Source of the DNA: Streptosporangium roseum DSM 43021
GTDB lineage: Bacteria > Actinomycetota > Actinomycetes > Streptosporangiales > Streptosporangiaceae
Assembly (NCBI RefSeq): GCF_000024865.1
Contig: NC_013595.1
Coordinates: 6,758,001 to 6,822,000 of the forward strand
Length of the DNA stretch: 64,000 nt
Direction of reading: 5' to 3'
Shown: positions 1 to 8,362 of the stretch, one piece after another
Position numbering within the stretch: position 1 is the stretch's first letter
Layout of the letters: every line of letters begins with the position of its first letter
Notes under the pieces: model-generated
Databases searched by the model: none
What the model saw: only the letters and a program-made list of their open reading frames with translations
Told to the model about the DNA's origin: nothing
Position numbers and translations under genes: made by a program

Positions 1-768
1 GCCGACGACGTCCGCACCCAGGTCTCGCTGCGGGCCGGGCAGGGCGACGAGCTCTTCCTCGCCCTGCGCTCGCTCCTGGAGGAGGTCCTGGGCCCGCCGT
101 CCCTCCTGCGCGGGCCGGGGCCGCTGCTGCGCTGGCGTGGCCCGGTCCGGCTGCTGGAGCTGGAGCGGGTCCGCGGCGCCGCCTACCTGCGGGCCTGCCC
201 CGCCGAGGCGATCGAGAAGGACGAGTACCGCACCGCGCAGTGGGCCGAGGCGGAGGACGGGCTCGGGCAGCTCGGCTACTGGCAGATGATCGGCCGGCGG
301 CCGGAGGCGACCGACCTGTTCATCCCCGGCGGCTACGCCGCCAACGACTGGGCGGAGTTCGAGGAGCGGCTGGCCGAGACCCTGCGCTCGGTCGTCGCCG
401 ACTTCGCCCTCCTGGCGCCGTCGAGCCACTTCACCGTGGTCATCCACACCCCCCGCGAGCGCGCCTACGCGCAGTGGACCACCGACCCGGTGTGGGGCCT
501 GGAGATCCAGGCCGCCATCCCCGCCGAGCCCAGCCCCACCTGGGAGAGCGACCTGATCGGGCTCGGCTGGTCGCCGCCGGACTCGCCCGACACCGAGGGC
601 CGGCTGATCCGTCGTTTCCCCGTGCTCGGGCCCGAGGAGGCCCAGACCGCCGCCCGGCTGCTCGTCGCCGCGCTGAGAACGTACGGCGTGCCGTTCGCGG
701 ACCTTTCGCAGTTGGTGATCTCGCCCCCGGTGCACCTGCTCGGGCTCGGCCTGCCCACCCACCGCTGA
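1..768 (+). CDS. C-terminal part of an uncharacterised protein (5' end outside window)
   Basis: An open frame runs from the first base to a TGA at 766-768, giving about 255 residues without an N-terminus. It contains no membrane segment or signal peptide and reads as a soluble alpha/beta protein with many aromatic residues (GYWQMIGRRPEATDLF, HFTVVIHTPRERAYAQW). Internal ATG codons exist (for example at 286), but codon use stays coding-like upstream, so the real start lies outside the window. The general look recalls the YbjN/TY-Chap type of putative chaperone-like domains of actinomycetes, but this is only an impression. No function is assigned. Confidence 0.6.
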   Translation, partial: ADDVRTQVSLRAGQGDELFLALRSLLEEVLGPPSLLRGPGPLLRWRGPVRLLELERVRGAAYLRACPAEAIEKDEYRTAQWAEAEDGLGQLGYWQMIGRRPEATDLFIPGGYAANDWAEFEERLAETLRSVVADFALLAPSSHFTVVIHTPRERAYAQWTTDPVWGLEIQAAIPAEPSPTWESDLIGLGWSPPDSPDTEGRLIRRFPVLGPEEAQTAARLLVAALRTYGVPFADLSQLVISPPVHLLGLGLPTHR

Positions 769-916
769 CCGGACACCCGCGACGTATCACGATTTTTCCA
801 CCCGTAACATGATCAGTCATGAAGATCAGCTCCAACACCGTTGCGTTTGGGTGATCGGCCGTTCGTCAAGCCCCACTGACTACTTCTTGACGCGAGCGGA
901 GAACCTTCAAAGCACA

Positions 917-1071
917 GGGGTCCCAGTAGCAATCGCGGAAAATCCAACGGATATGGGTCTGACCTGTATGGATGGAATCTCGGCCCGCCCTCCCGTGATC
1001 GTGTTTCTCAAGGAGTTCCCGCAGGTCAGCAGCAACACCGTTGGATTCTGCTCCATTGCTACTGGGACCCC
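917..1071. repeat. Large imperfect inverted repeat in a gene-free region
   Basis: The stretch 769-1314 holds no convincing gene. Inside it, 917-933 (ggggtcccagtagcaat) is the exact reverse complement of 1055-1071, 941-950 of 1039-1048, and 959-966 of 1022-1029, with short unmatched gaps between. The arms are about 50 bp and the spacer about 54 bp. The 11-mer caacaccgttg at 1033-1043 also occurs upstream at 833-843. The structure could be a decayed mobile-element remnant or a long structured RNA; it is not a simple terminator. Confidence 0.7.
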
Positions 1072-1073
1072 AT

Positions 1074-1175
1074 CCGGCATGAGCCACGGCCCGGCGTGCT
1101 CCAAACTCCGGCATGGACCAAACTCCGGCATGGACCACGGGTCGGCATGGACCACGGGCCGGCATGGACCACGGT
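1074..1175. repeat. Tandem array, six 17-bp units
   Basis: Six contiguous 17-bp units follow the inverted repeat directly: 1074-1090, 1091-1107, 1108-1124, 1125-1141, 1142-1158 and 1159-1175. The consensus is ccggcatggaccacggg, and the last three units are nearly identical. A 17-bp period is not divisible by three, so the array shifts frame in every unit and is not a protein repeat. Confidence 0.9.
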
Positions 1176-1266
1176 GAGGTTCGGTGAGCGCGGCGGCGAC
1201 GGGCGCGGGGCGCCGCCCGTGCCGGCCGCGAAGCCGGGGATGCCCCGCGCCTGTCGCCGCGCCCCG

Positions 1267-1336
1267 ACCGCCTCACCCCCACCGCCTCACCCCCACCGCC
1301 TCACCTCGGCCGCCTCACCTCGGCCGTCTCGCCGCC
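1267..1336. repeat. Tandem array, five 14-bp units over a gene end
   Basis: Five 14-bp units (consensus accgcctcacctcg) occupy 1267-1280, 1281-1294, 1295-1308, 1309-1322 and 1323-1336. The stop codon of the minus-strand response regulator (TCA at 1315-1317) lies inside the fourth unit, and the TCA is present in units one to four, so changes in copy number would preserve a stop. Confidence 0.85.
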
Positions 1337-1980
1337 CCGGTGAGCCCGGCCTCGGAGGCGAGGAGCCCCGCCTGGGTGCGGTTGGAGAAGCCCAGCTTGA
1401 CCAGCATGCGCGAGACGTAACTCTTGATCGTGGCCTCGGACAGGTAGAGCCTGCGGGCGATCTTGGCGTTGGACAGACCCTCGCCGAGGCAGGTGAGCAC
1501 CTCCACCTCCCGGTCGGTGAGATCCGCGATCCGGGCCAGGGCCCGATCCCTGGCCGCGCCGTGCCCGGCCGAGGCGGTGAGCAGCCGCCGGGTGGCCGCC
1601 GGGGACAGTACGGTGTGCCCGTCGGCGGCCACCCGAACCAGCCCGATCAGGTCCTCCGGCGGGGTGTCCTTGAGCAGGAACCCGGCGGCCCCCAGGCTCA
1701 TGGCCCGCAGCACGTAGCCGTCACGGTCGAAGGTGGTCAGCACCACCACCTTCGGCGGCGCGGGGAAGCGGACGATGTGCTCGATCGCGGCCAGCCCGTC
1801 GACCCCGGGCATGTGCAGGTCCATCAGGACCACGTGCGGCCGGTGCCGTACCACGGCCTCCACGGCCTCGGCCCCGTCGTAGGCCTCGGCGACCACCACC
1901 AGATCCTCGGCCGCCGACAGGATGGTCCGTAGCTGGGCGCAGACCATGCGCTCGTCGTCGACGATCAGCACCCGGATCAC
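1315..1980 (-). CDS. NarL/LuxR-family response regulator
   Basis: This 221-residue protein is a two-domain transcriptional regulator. The receiver domain (about 1-120) has the acidic pair D8/D9, the phospho-acceptor D54 in the VVLMDLHMPG segment and the conserved K in FLLKDTPPEDL. The C-terminal LuxR-type helix-turn-helix contains LTDREVEVLTCLGEGLSNAKIA-like sequence. It starts with GTG at 1980, overlapping the TGA of the upstream kinase gene by 4 nt (GTGA), so the pair is probably translationally coupled. Its targets are not evident; the RND pump transcribed away from the pair is a plausible one. Confidence 0.93.
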   Translation of the reverse strand: MIRVLIVDDERMVCAQLRTILSAAEDLVVVAEAYDGAEAVEAVVRHRPHVVLMDLHMPGVDGLAAIEHIVRFPAPPKVVVLTTFDRDGYVLRAMSLGAAGFLLKDTPPEDLIGLVRVAADGHTVLSPAATRRLLTASAGHGAARDRALARIADLTDREVEVLTCLGEGLSNAKIARRLYLSEATIKSYVSRMLVKLGFSNRTQAGLLASEAGLTGAARRPR

Positions 1981-3245
1981 GGGGACACCCGGATCACGCC
2001 GGCGGACTCCGCGGCGGGGCGCGGCACGGCGGCGCCGGGCCCGTGCCCGGCCGCCCTCGGCGCCGATCCGCCCTCGGCACCGTGCCCGGCCGTACGGCCC
2101 GCCGGTCCCGCGCCGGGGGCTACCGGCAGCGCGGCCCGCACCTCGAAGCCCCCGTCCTGTGACGGCCCCGCCCGCAGCGAGCCATGGACGAGCTCGACGC
2201 GCTGGCGCAGGCCGCTCAGACCGGTGCCGCCCTCCCCGAGCATGATCTCGGTGCCCCCGTCCGCCGCGGTGTTGCGCACCAGGATGCGGAGCAGATCGCC
2301 CGCATAGCTCACCTGGACGGTCACCCGCGCCCCGGGCGCGTGCTTGTGCACGTTCGTCAGCGCCTCCTGGACGACCCGGTAGGCGGTGCGGTCCACCACG
2401 GGCGGCGTGGGGAGCGGCTCGCCCTCGGTGACGAGGCCGACCTCGATCCCCGCAGCCCTGGACTCCGCGACCAGGCCGGTCAGGTCGAGCACGACGGGCT
2501 CGGCGGTGCGCGCGGAGCCGAAGGTCTCCTCCGAACGGAGCACGCCGACCAGGTCGCGCAGCTCCTCCAAAGCCTGGCAGCCGACCTGGCGCAGCTCCTC
2601 GGCCGCCTCGCGGACCACCTCGTCGCGGGCGATGGTCCGCAGCGCGCCGGCGCGCAGGACCATGAGGCTGACCCGGTGGGTGACGACGTCGTGCATCTCG
2701 CCGGCGAGCCGGGCCCTCTCCTCCGACCTGGCCCTCTCGGCCATCAGCTCCTGCTCGCGCTCTGCGCGCTCGGCCCGGTCGGCCAGGGCCTGGAACAGCC
2801 GCCGCCGGGAGGCCCGCCACATGCCGAGCAACGCCGGGGCGATCCCCAAGAGGGAGTTGGTCGCGGTGTTCAGCAGGATCTCGAGCACCGGCCCGGAGGC
2901 GTTCCAGGGCTGGCTCAGCGTCATCGACAGAACGATGACGCTGATCCAGTCACGGGGACGGCCCCTGCCGTAGACCGCGATCGCGTAGGTGGCGAACGGC
3001 CCCGCCACCGGAGCGGCGAAGGCGCACAGCACGACACACAGCATCACGACGGCGACCGGCGACCGTCGCCTGGCGATCAGGGCCAGCCCGCCGATGAGCT
3101 GCGCGACGGCCGCGGCCCACACGCTCCACGACAGCGGCGACTGCTGGGCGACCGCGTTGGTGACCGTCAACGACGCGCCCAGCGCGCCGACGGCGATCGC
3201 CAGGGTCGCATCGCCCACGACCACACGGGATGGCTTCCAACTCAC
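1977..3245 (-). CDS. HisKA_3 sensor histidine kinase
   Basis: This 422-residue membrane kinase has several hydrophobic segments in residues 10-145, then a coiled linker and the dimerisation/phospho-acceptor box ARLAGEMHDVVTHRVSLM with H185. The ATPase domain shows the N box VQEALTNVHKHA and a glycine-rich GTGLSGLRQRV segment. This is the NarX/DesK-type architecture usually paired with LuxR-type regulators, and the response regulator gene follows with a 4-nt overlap. The C-terminus has an unusual Gly/Ala/Pro-rich tail of about 45 residues after the ATPase domain. The signal sensed cannot be read from the sequence. Confidence 0.93.
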   Translation of the reverse strand: MSWKPSRVVVGDATLAIAVGALGASLTVTNAVAQQSPLSWSVWAAAVAQLIGGLALIARRRSPVAVVMLCVVLCAFAAPVAGPFATYAIAVYGRGRPRDWISVIVLSMTLSQPWNASGPVLEILLNTATNSLLGIAPALLGMWRASRRRLFQALADRAERAEREQELMAERARSEERARLAGEMHDVVTHRVSLMVLRAGALRTIARDEVVREAAEELRQVGCQALEELRDLVGVLRSEETFGSARTAEPVVLDLTGLVAESRAAGIEVGLVTEGEPLPTPPVVDRTAYRVVQEALTNVHKHAPGARVTVQVSYAGDLLRILVRNTAADGGTEIMLGEGGTGLSGLRQRVELVHGSLRAGPSQDGGFEVRAALPVAPGAGPAGRTAGHGAEGGSAPRAAGHGPGAAVPRPAAESAGVIRVSP

Positions 3246-3417
3246 CCGGTCACGCTATCCAGCGCCCCGCACTGGTGCTACCGCACGGCGGGCACAGGCA
3301 ACCAAAGAGTACGGCCGCGCAACTTTCGTTGATCCGAGCCGCAACCTTGGCCGCTACCGCGGGCGGGGCGGAAGCCGAACCCTGGAGGGGACGACCATTC
3401 CCGAGGGGGGACCCCCG

Positions 3418-6400
3418 TTGAACGTTCTTACCCGGATAAGCCTCGCCAACAGGGCGCTGGTGGCACTTCTGGCGATCGCGGTGCTGATATTCGGAGCGAT
3501 CGCCACCATGTCGCTGAAACAGGAGCTGCTCCCGTCGTTCTCCGTGCCCACGGTGAGCGTGACCGCGATCTATCCCGGGGCCGCGCCGCAGATCGTCGAG
3601 CGCAACGTCACCGAGAAGATCGAGGAGGCCGTCGAGGGAGGCGCAGGCCAGAAGAGGATCACCTCGTTCTCCCGCGACGGCCTGGCGGGAGTCTCCGTCG
3701 AATACGACCACGGCACCGATCTCGACGGGGCGATCCAGGATCTGCAGCAGCGGATCGGCCGGATCCAGCCGGAGCTCCCGTCCCAGGTGACCCCGCGGGT
3801 CGCGCCGGGGATGTCGACCGAGTTCCCGGTCCTGAGCCTGGCGGCCACCGGCGACGACGAGCGCCGGCTGGCCCGGCTGCTGAAGGAACGCGTCCCCGGC
3901 GAGCTGGGCGGCATCGACGGCGTGAGCCGGGTGCTGGTCAGCGGCGAGCGGGCCGAGACCGTGGAGATCCGCCTCGACCAGGACAGGCTCCGCAAGTGGG
4001 GCCTCACCGCCGACGCGGTCGCCGCCACGCTGGGCTCCAGCGGGTCGGTCGTGCCCGTCGGCACCGTCACCGCCGGCGGCGAGTCGCTCGCCCTGCAGGT
4101 CGGCGAGAGCTTCGACTCCCTCGCGGACGTGCGCGGCATCCACCTGGCGCCGAAGGTCACGCTGGACGACGTCGCCGACGTGCGCCTCGTCGAGGAGCGT
4201 CCGGAGACGCTGACCCGCACCGACGGCAGGCCCAGCCTGAGCGTCTCGGTCATGGCCAAGCCGACGGGCAACACGGTGGCGATCGCCAAGGAGGTGAAGC
4301 AGAGGCTGCCGGAGCTCACCCGGTCCCTGGGCGGCGCGGCCACCCTGACCGTCGCGTTCGACCAGTCGGAGTTCATCGAGAAGTCCATCGGCGACCTGAC
4401 CACCGAGGGCCTGCTGGGACTGGGCTTCGCCGCCCTGATCATCCTTGTCTTCCTCTTCTCCTTCCGGTCCACCGTCGTGACGGTGGTCTCGATCCCCCTC
4501 TCGCTGGTGGTCGCGCTCATCGGCCTGTGGGTCAACGGCTTCACGCTCAACATGCTGACGCTCGGCGCGCTGACCATCGCCGTCGGCCGGGTCGTGGACG
4601 ACTCCATCGTGGTCATCGAGAACATCAAACGCCATCTGGACCACGGCGAGGCCAAGCTCCACGCGGTCCAAGCGGGCACCCGCGAGGTTGCCGGGGCGGT
4701 CACCGCCTCCACGCTGACCACGGTCGCCGTCTTCCTGCCCATCGCGTTCACGGGCGGGATCACCGGAAGCCTGTTCTCGGCGTTCGCGTTGACCGTCACC
4801 ATCGCCCTGCTGGCCTCGCTGCTGGTGTCGCTGACGGTCATCCCCGTGCTCGCCTACTGGTTCCTCAAGACGCCCAAGGCCGGGGTGGCCCGCGAAGTCG
4901 TAGAGGCCAGGGAGCGCAGCGGCGTGCTCCAGCGCGTCTACGTCCCGGTCATCGGGTTCGCGGTGCGGCGGCGCTGGGTGACGCTCCTGGCCGCCCTCGG
5001 GATCCTCGTGGCCACCGGGGGCATGGCGGGCCGGCTCACGACCGACTTCCTGGGCAGCTCCGGACAGGACACCTTCCAGGTGCGGCAGGAGCTGGCCGCC
5101 GGCACGAGCCTGGCGGCGGCAGACCAGGCGGCCCGCGCGGTGGAGCGGGCGGTCAAGGACGTGCCGGGCCTGAAGTCCTACCAGGTCACCATCGGGCCGG
5201 ACAACAGTGAGGAGGGCGGGGCGCGCAACGTGGCGACGTTCTCCGTCACCGCCGAGGAGGGCGCGGACGTGGCGGCCCTCCGCGAGGCCGTCCGGACCCG
5301 GGTCACCGAGCTGGCCGCGTCCGACCCGAAGACCGGCAAGGTGACCGTCCAGGGCGATCAGGGCGGCCTGACCTCCACCGACCTCGCGGTCACCGTGTCG
5401 GCGGGCGACGATGTCTCCCTGGCACGCGCGGCGGAGCTGGTCGGCGGGGCCATGCGGCAGACGCCCGGCACCTCGGAGGTCAGGTCAGGCCTGGCGGGGA
5501 CGGCCCGGCAGATCGCGGTGCGGGTCGACGGCGAGGCGGCCGTCGCACGCGGGCTCACCGAGGGCCAGGTAACGCAGGCGGTGGCCCGGGTGACCCAGGG
5601 GCAGCGGGTCTCCCGGGTCACCCTGGACGGCGCCGAGCGTGAGATGTCCCTCCGGGTAGGCGCCCCGGCGGACGACCTGACCGCGCTGCGGAACCTGAGG
5701 ATCCCCACGCCGCTCGGCCGTACCGTCAAGCTCGACGACGTGGCCACGGTCGAGACCGTGACGGCGCCCACCCGGCTGACGCGGATCGACGGGGAGCGCG
5801 CGACCACGGTGAGCGCGAAGTTCTCCGGCAAGGACCTCGGCGCGGCGAGTTCCACGCTCTCCAGGCGGCTGGGAGAGCTGAAGCTGCCCGCCGGCGCCTC
5901 CGCCGAGATCGGCGGGGTCAGCGAGCAGCAGACCAGCTCGTTCAACAGCCTGTTCGTGGCCCTCGGCGCGGCGATCCTGATCGTCTACCTGATCATGGTG
6001 GCCACGTTCCGGAGCCTGGTGCACCCGCTCATGCTGCTGGTGTCGATCCCGTTCGCGGCGACCGGCGCCCTCGGTCTGCTGGTGGTCACCGGCACCCCGC
6101 TCGGCCTGCCCAGCCTGATCGGCATGCTGATGCTGGTCGGCATCGTGGTCACCAACGCGATCGTGCTGCTCGACCTGGTCCGCCAGTATCGCGACGGCGG
6201 CATGAGCGCCCGTGAGGCGGTCATCGAGGGCGGCAGGCACCGGGTCCGCCCGGTCGTCATGACCGCGCTGGCGACCATCTGCGCGCTGACGCCGATGGCC
6301 ACCGGCCTGACCGGGGAGGGCGGTTTCCTGTCCAAGCCCCTGGCCGTGGTCGTCATCGGGGGCCTGACCAGCTCCACGCTGCTGACCCTGATCCTGCTGC

Positions 6401-6504
6401 CGACCCTCTACACGATCGTCGAGGACGTCAAGGACCGGTTCCGGGGCTCCCGCCGCCCGGATCCCGCCCCGCTCCCCGAGCGGGAGCCGGCGCACGCGGG
6501 CTGA
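3418..6504 (+). CDS. RND-family efflux transporter (AcrB/HAE-type)
   Basis: The product is a 1028-residue inner-membrane proton-driven exporter, the normal length for the AcrB family. It has the first transmembrane helix at residues 10-32, the large periplasmic-type loop, and the TM4 motif GRVVDDSIVVIENIKRHL with the proton-relay pair D394/D395. The second half repeats this layout. A TTG start at 3418 is chosen because a purine-rich ribosome-binding site (gagggggga) lies just upstream and the protein then begins NVLTRISLANRALVALL, as family members do. No membrane-fusion or outer-membrane partner is adjacent, as expected in a monoderm actinomycete. It is transcribed divergently from the kinase/regulator pair. 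Confidence 0.95.
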   Translation: MNVLTRISLANRALVALLAIAVLIFGAIATMSLKQELLPSFSVPTVSVTAIYPGAAPQIVERNVTEKIEEAVEGGAGQKRITSFSRDGLAGVSVEYDHGTDLDGAIQDLQQRIGRIQPELPSQVTPRVAPGMSTEFPVLSLAATGDDERRLARLLKERVPGELGGIDGVSRVLVSGERAETVEIRLDQDRLRKWGLTADAVAATLGSSGSVVPVGTVTAGGESLALQVGESFDSLADVRGIHLAPKVTLDDVADVRLVEERPETLTRTDGRPSLSVSVMAKPTGNTVAIAKEVKQRLPELTRSLGGAATLTVAFDQSEFIEKSIGDLTTEGLLGLGFAALIILVFLFSFRSTVVTVVSIPLSLVVALIGLWVNGFTLNMLTLGALTIAVGRVVDDSIVVIENIKRHLDHGEAKLHAVQAGTREVAGAVTASTLTTVAVFLPIAFTGGITGSLFSAFALTVTIALLASLLVSLTVIPVLAYWFLKTPKAGVAREVVEARERSGVLQRVYVPVIGFAVRRRWVTLLAALGILVATGGMAGRLTTDFLGSSGQDTFQVRQELAAGTSLAAADQAARAVERAVKDVPGLKSYQVTIGPDNSEEGGARNVATFSVTAEEGADVAALREAVRTRVTELAASDPKTGKVTVQGDQGGLTSTDLAVTVSAGDDVSLARAAELVGGAMRQTPGTSEVRSGLAGTARQIAVRVDGEAAVARGLTEGQVTQAVARVTQGQRVSRVTLDGAEREMSLRVGAPADDLTALRNLRIPTPLGRTVKLDDVATVETVTAPTRLTRIDGERATTVSAKFSGKDLGAASSTLSRRLGELKLPAGASAEIGGVSEQQTSSFNSLFVALGAAILIVYLIMVATFRSLVHPLMLLVSIPFAATGALGLLVVTGTPLGLPSLIGMLMLVGIVVTNAIVLLDLVRQYRDGGMSAREAVIEGGRHRVRPVVMTALATICALTPMATGLTGEGGFLSKPLAVVVIGGLTSSTLLTLILLPTLYTIVEDVKDRFRGSRRPDPAPLPEREPAHAG

Positions 6505-6532
6505 TCCCCGGCTCACGCGGGCTGATCCCCGG
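6491..6532. repeat. 21-bp tandem duplication at convergent gene ends
   Basis: Two 21-bp copies (6491-6511 and 6512-6532) differ at one base. The first copy carries the TGA of the RND gene (6502-6504). The second carries, on the other strand, the TGA of the CGNR gene (TCA at 6513-6515). The duplication therefore separates the ends of the two convergent genes. Confidence 0.85.
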
Positions 6533-7100
6533 CGGGCCGGGGACCGGGTGCGGCGCCTGCGCGCCGCGCCCGGTGCCCGGCCACGCGTGCCCGGGTCGCG
6601 CACCGGGGGGAGCAGAAACGCCGCGGGCTGCCGCCGGAGGAGTCGGCAAACGGGCGGGCGCAGCCGGCGGCGGCGCAGATGCCCCCGGGGACCCGCTGGT
6701 GATCGGCGAGCAGCACGGCCAGCGCCATGGCCGAGGAGGTCAGGAACCACTCCGCCCAGGGTGCGTCGTCATGGCCGTCCACGTGCAGGTGCCAGGTGCT
6801 CCGGCCGTCGTGGGTGGTCAGCCGGGGCGGCCGGGCCGCCTCCGCGAGCAGCCGGTTGAGCAGCGTGGCCGCCTCGTCGACGTCAGCCGCCGCGAAGACC
6901 TCGCGCAGCCGGCCCGCCGCACCCCTCATGGCCGCGACGTCCTCCGCGGTAAGTCCGAGATCGCCGGACGGGCCCGGTCCCCGCTCGCCGTACGCGTGGA
7001 GCACCTCGCTCACGCTCTCGACGGCCGGGTCGGCCAGCAGGACGGCGGTCAGGTCGGCCGCGCGGTCGGCCATGGCTCTCGTGGAGTGCTGCACACACAT
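6513..7100 (-). CDS. CGNR zinc-finger protein, probable transcriptional regulator
   Basis: This 195-residue soluble protein has the ABATE-type N-terminal region (about 10-130) and a C-terminal treble-clef zinc finger with Cys residues in GICAAAGCARPF and RRFCSPRCATRARVAGHR. The family is named for a CGNR motif, which here reads CATR. Members are regarded as stress-related DNA- or RNA-binding regulators. It starts with ATG at 7100; an internal ATG at residue 10 is an alternative. It is transcribed divergently from the MFS exporter gene with only 17 bp between starts and an inverted repeat there, so it is a likely regulator of itself and of the exporter. Confidence 0.85.
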   Translation of the reverse strand: MCVQHSTRAMADRAADLTAVLLADPAVESVSEVLHAYGERGPGPSGDLGLTAEDVAAMRGAAGRLREVFAAADVDEAATLLNRLLAEAARPPRLTTHDGRSTWHLHVDGHDDAPWAEWFLTSSAMALAVLLADHQRVPGGICAAAGCARPFADSSGGSPRRFCSPRCATRARVAGHRARRAGAAPGPRPAGDQPA

Positions 7101-7102
7101 AA

Positions 7103-7133
7103 TGTAACGTCTCTTCGATGATGAGGCGTTACA
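7103..7133. promoter_or_regulatory. Candidate operator between the CGNR and MFS genes
   Basis: An 11-bp inverted repeat with one mismatch (tgtaacgtctc at 7103-7113, gaggcgttaca at 7123-7133) is separated by 9 bp. It spans the MFS start codon at 7118. Position and symmetry suggest an operator for the divergently encoded CGNR protein; binding is inferred. Confidence 0.5.
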
Positions 7134-8362
7134 GATTCGGCGGCTATCTGGCGGGTGCCGTCACGGCCCGTACCGGCGACGAGATGTCCGGCCCGGCGCT
7201 GCTCCTGCTCGGGCTCTCCCTCACCGGGTCGCCGGCCACCGGAGCATCGCTGCTGGCGGGGTTGACGGTCTCCTCCGCCGTGGGAGGTCCGATCTTCGGC
7301 GTGCTGCTGGACCGCAGCCCCCGGCCGGGACGCCTGCTGGCGGCGGCGCTGGCCGCATACGCCTGCGGGCTCCTGCTGATCCTGCTCGCCCTGGGGCACG
7401 CGCCCGTCGCGCTGCTCGTCGGCGTGGCCGTGCTCGCAGGCCTGCTGGGCCCGGCGCTGGCGGGCGGCTGGACGGCGCAGCTGCCGCTGGTCGTCGGGGA
7501 GGCGGGCATAGGGCGAGGCAGCATGCTGGACGGGCTGACGTACAACCTGGCGAGCCTGACCGGGCCCGCCCTGACCGGGGTGCTGGCCACGGTGGCCGGG
7601 GCTCCGGTCCCGGTCGCCGTGTCGATCGCGCTGGTGCTGCTGGCGTTCCCGGCGGCCTGGTCGCTCCCCGCCAGGCCCGTCCGGCCCGCCGGAGACCGCG
7701 GCGGGCCCCTGTGGCGGGAGGTGGCCGCCGGGTTCTCCTCGATCGCGCGGATCGCCGGCCTGCGCCGGGCGACGGTCACCACGATGGTCTCCTTCGCCGG
7801 GGTGGGCGTGCTGGTCGTCTGCTCACCCCTGCTGGGCGCCGAGCTGACCGGGGAGGCGGGGCACGGCGCCGTGCTGCTGTCCGCGCTGGCCGTGAGCGCG
7901 CTGGCCGCGAACGCGCTCCTGGCCAGACGGCCGCCCGCCACACCCGACAGGATCATCCTGATCAGCACGCTGCTGCTCGCCGCGGGCTCCGCGCTCGCCG
8001 CGGTGGCGGGCTCCCCCGCGGTGGCGGTGGCGGCGGCGGTCGTCGCCGGCGCCGGGGAGGGACCTCAGCTCACCGCGGTGCTGGCGGTACGGCACCGCGA
8101 CGCGCCCGGACGGCTCCGCGGCCAGATCTTCACCACCGCGGCGAGCCTGAAGATCACCTCTTTCGCGGCAGGCTCCGCGATCGCCGGGCCGCTGGCCGCC
8201 TGGTCGCTGACCGGCGCGCTGTGCGCGGCGGCCGGGCTCCAGCTCCTGGCCGCCCTCGCCTACCTGCTGACCGGCCGGCGGTCAGGGCAGGAGCTCCCGC
8301 CAGATCGCCCGCATGGCCTGCTCGTGGGCCCATCCGGGACCCCGGCCGGGCAGCCCGAGTAA
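7118..8362 (+). CDS. Major facilitator superfamily exporter
   Basis: The 414-residue protein consists almost wholly of hydrophobic helices (about 12) with short loops, typical of drug-exporting MFS permeases. The family A-type motif between TM2 and TM3 is recognisable as GVLLDRSPRPG. The start could be either ATG of the doublet at 7118 and 7121. The gene is paired head-to-head with the CGNR regulator, and its last 81 bp overlap the 3' end of the convergent TetR gene. The substrate cannot be deduced. Confidence 0.88.
   Translation: MMRRYRFGGYLAGAVTARTGDEMSGPALLLLGLSLTGSPATGASLLAGLTVSSAVGGPIFGVLLDRSPRPGRLLAAALAAYACGLLLILLALGHAPVALLVGVAVLAGLLGPALAGGWTAQLPLVVGEAGIGRGSMLDGLTYNLASLTGPALTGVLATVAGAPVPVAVSIALVLLAFPAAWSLPARPVRPAGDRGGPLWREVAAGFSSIARIAGLRRATVTTMVSFAGVGVLVVCSPLLGAELTGEAGHGAVLLSALAVSALAANALLARRPPATPDRIILISTLLLAAGSALAAVAGSPAVAVAAAVVAGAGEGPQLTAVLAVRHRDAPGRLRGQIFTTAASLKITSFAAGSAIAGPLAAWSLTGALCAAAGLQLLAALAYLLTGRRSGQELPPDRPHGLLVGPSGTPAGQPE

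Noticed and set aside
1074..1175. Tandem repeats as a possible CRISPR array
   Set aside because: Units are contiguous without unique spacers, and no cas genes are present; the same holds for the arrays at 1267, 42368, 53038 and 55636.
809..1177. 122-codon frame on the plus strand
   Set aside because: It spans the inverted repeat and the 17-bp array, changes composition abruptly and has no ribosome-binding site; the array cannot encode a stable protein repeat.
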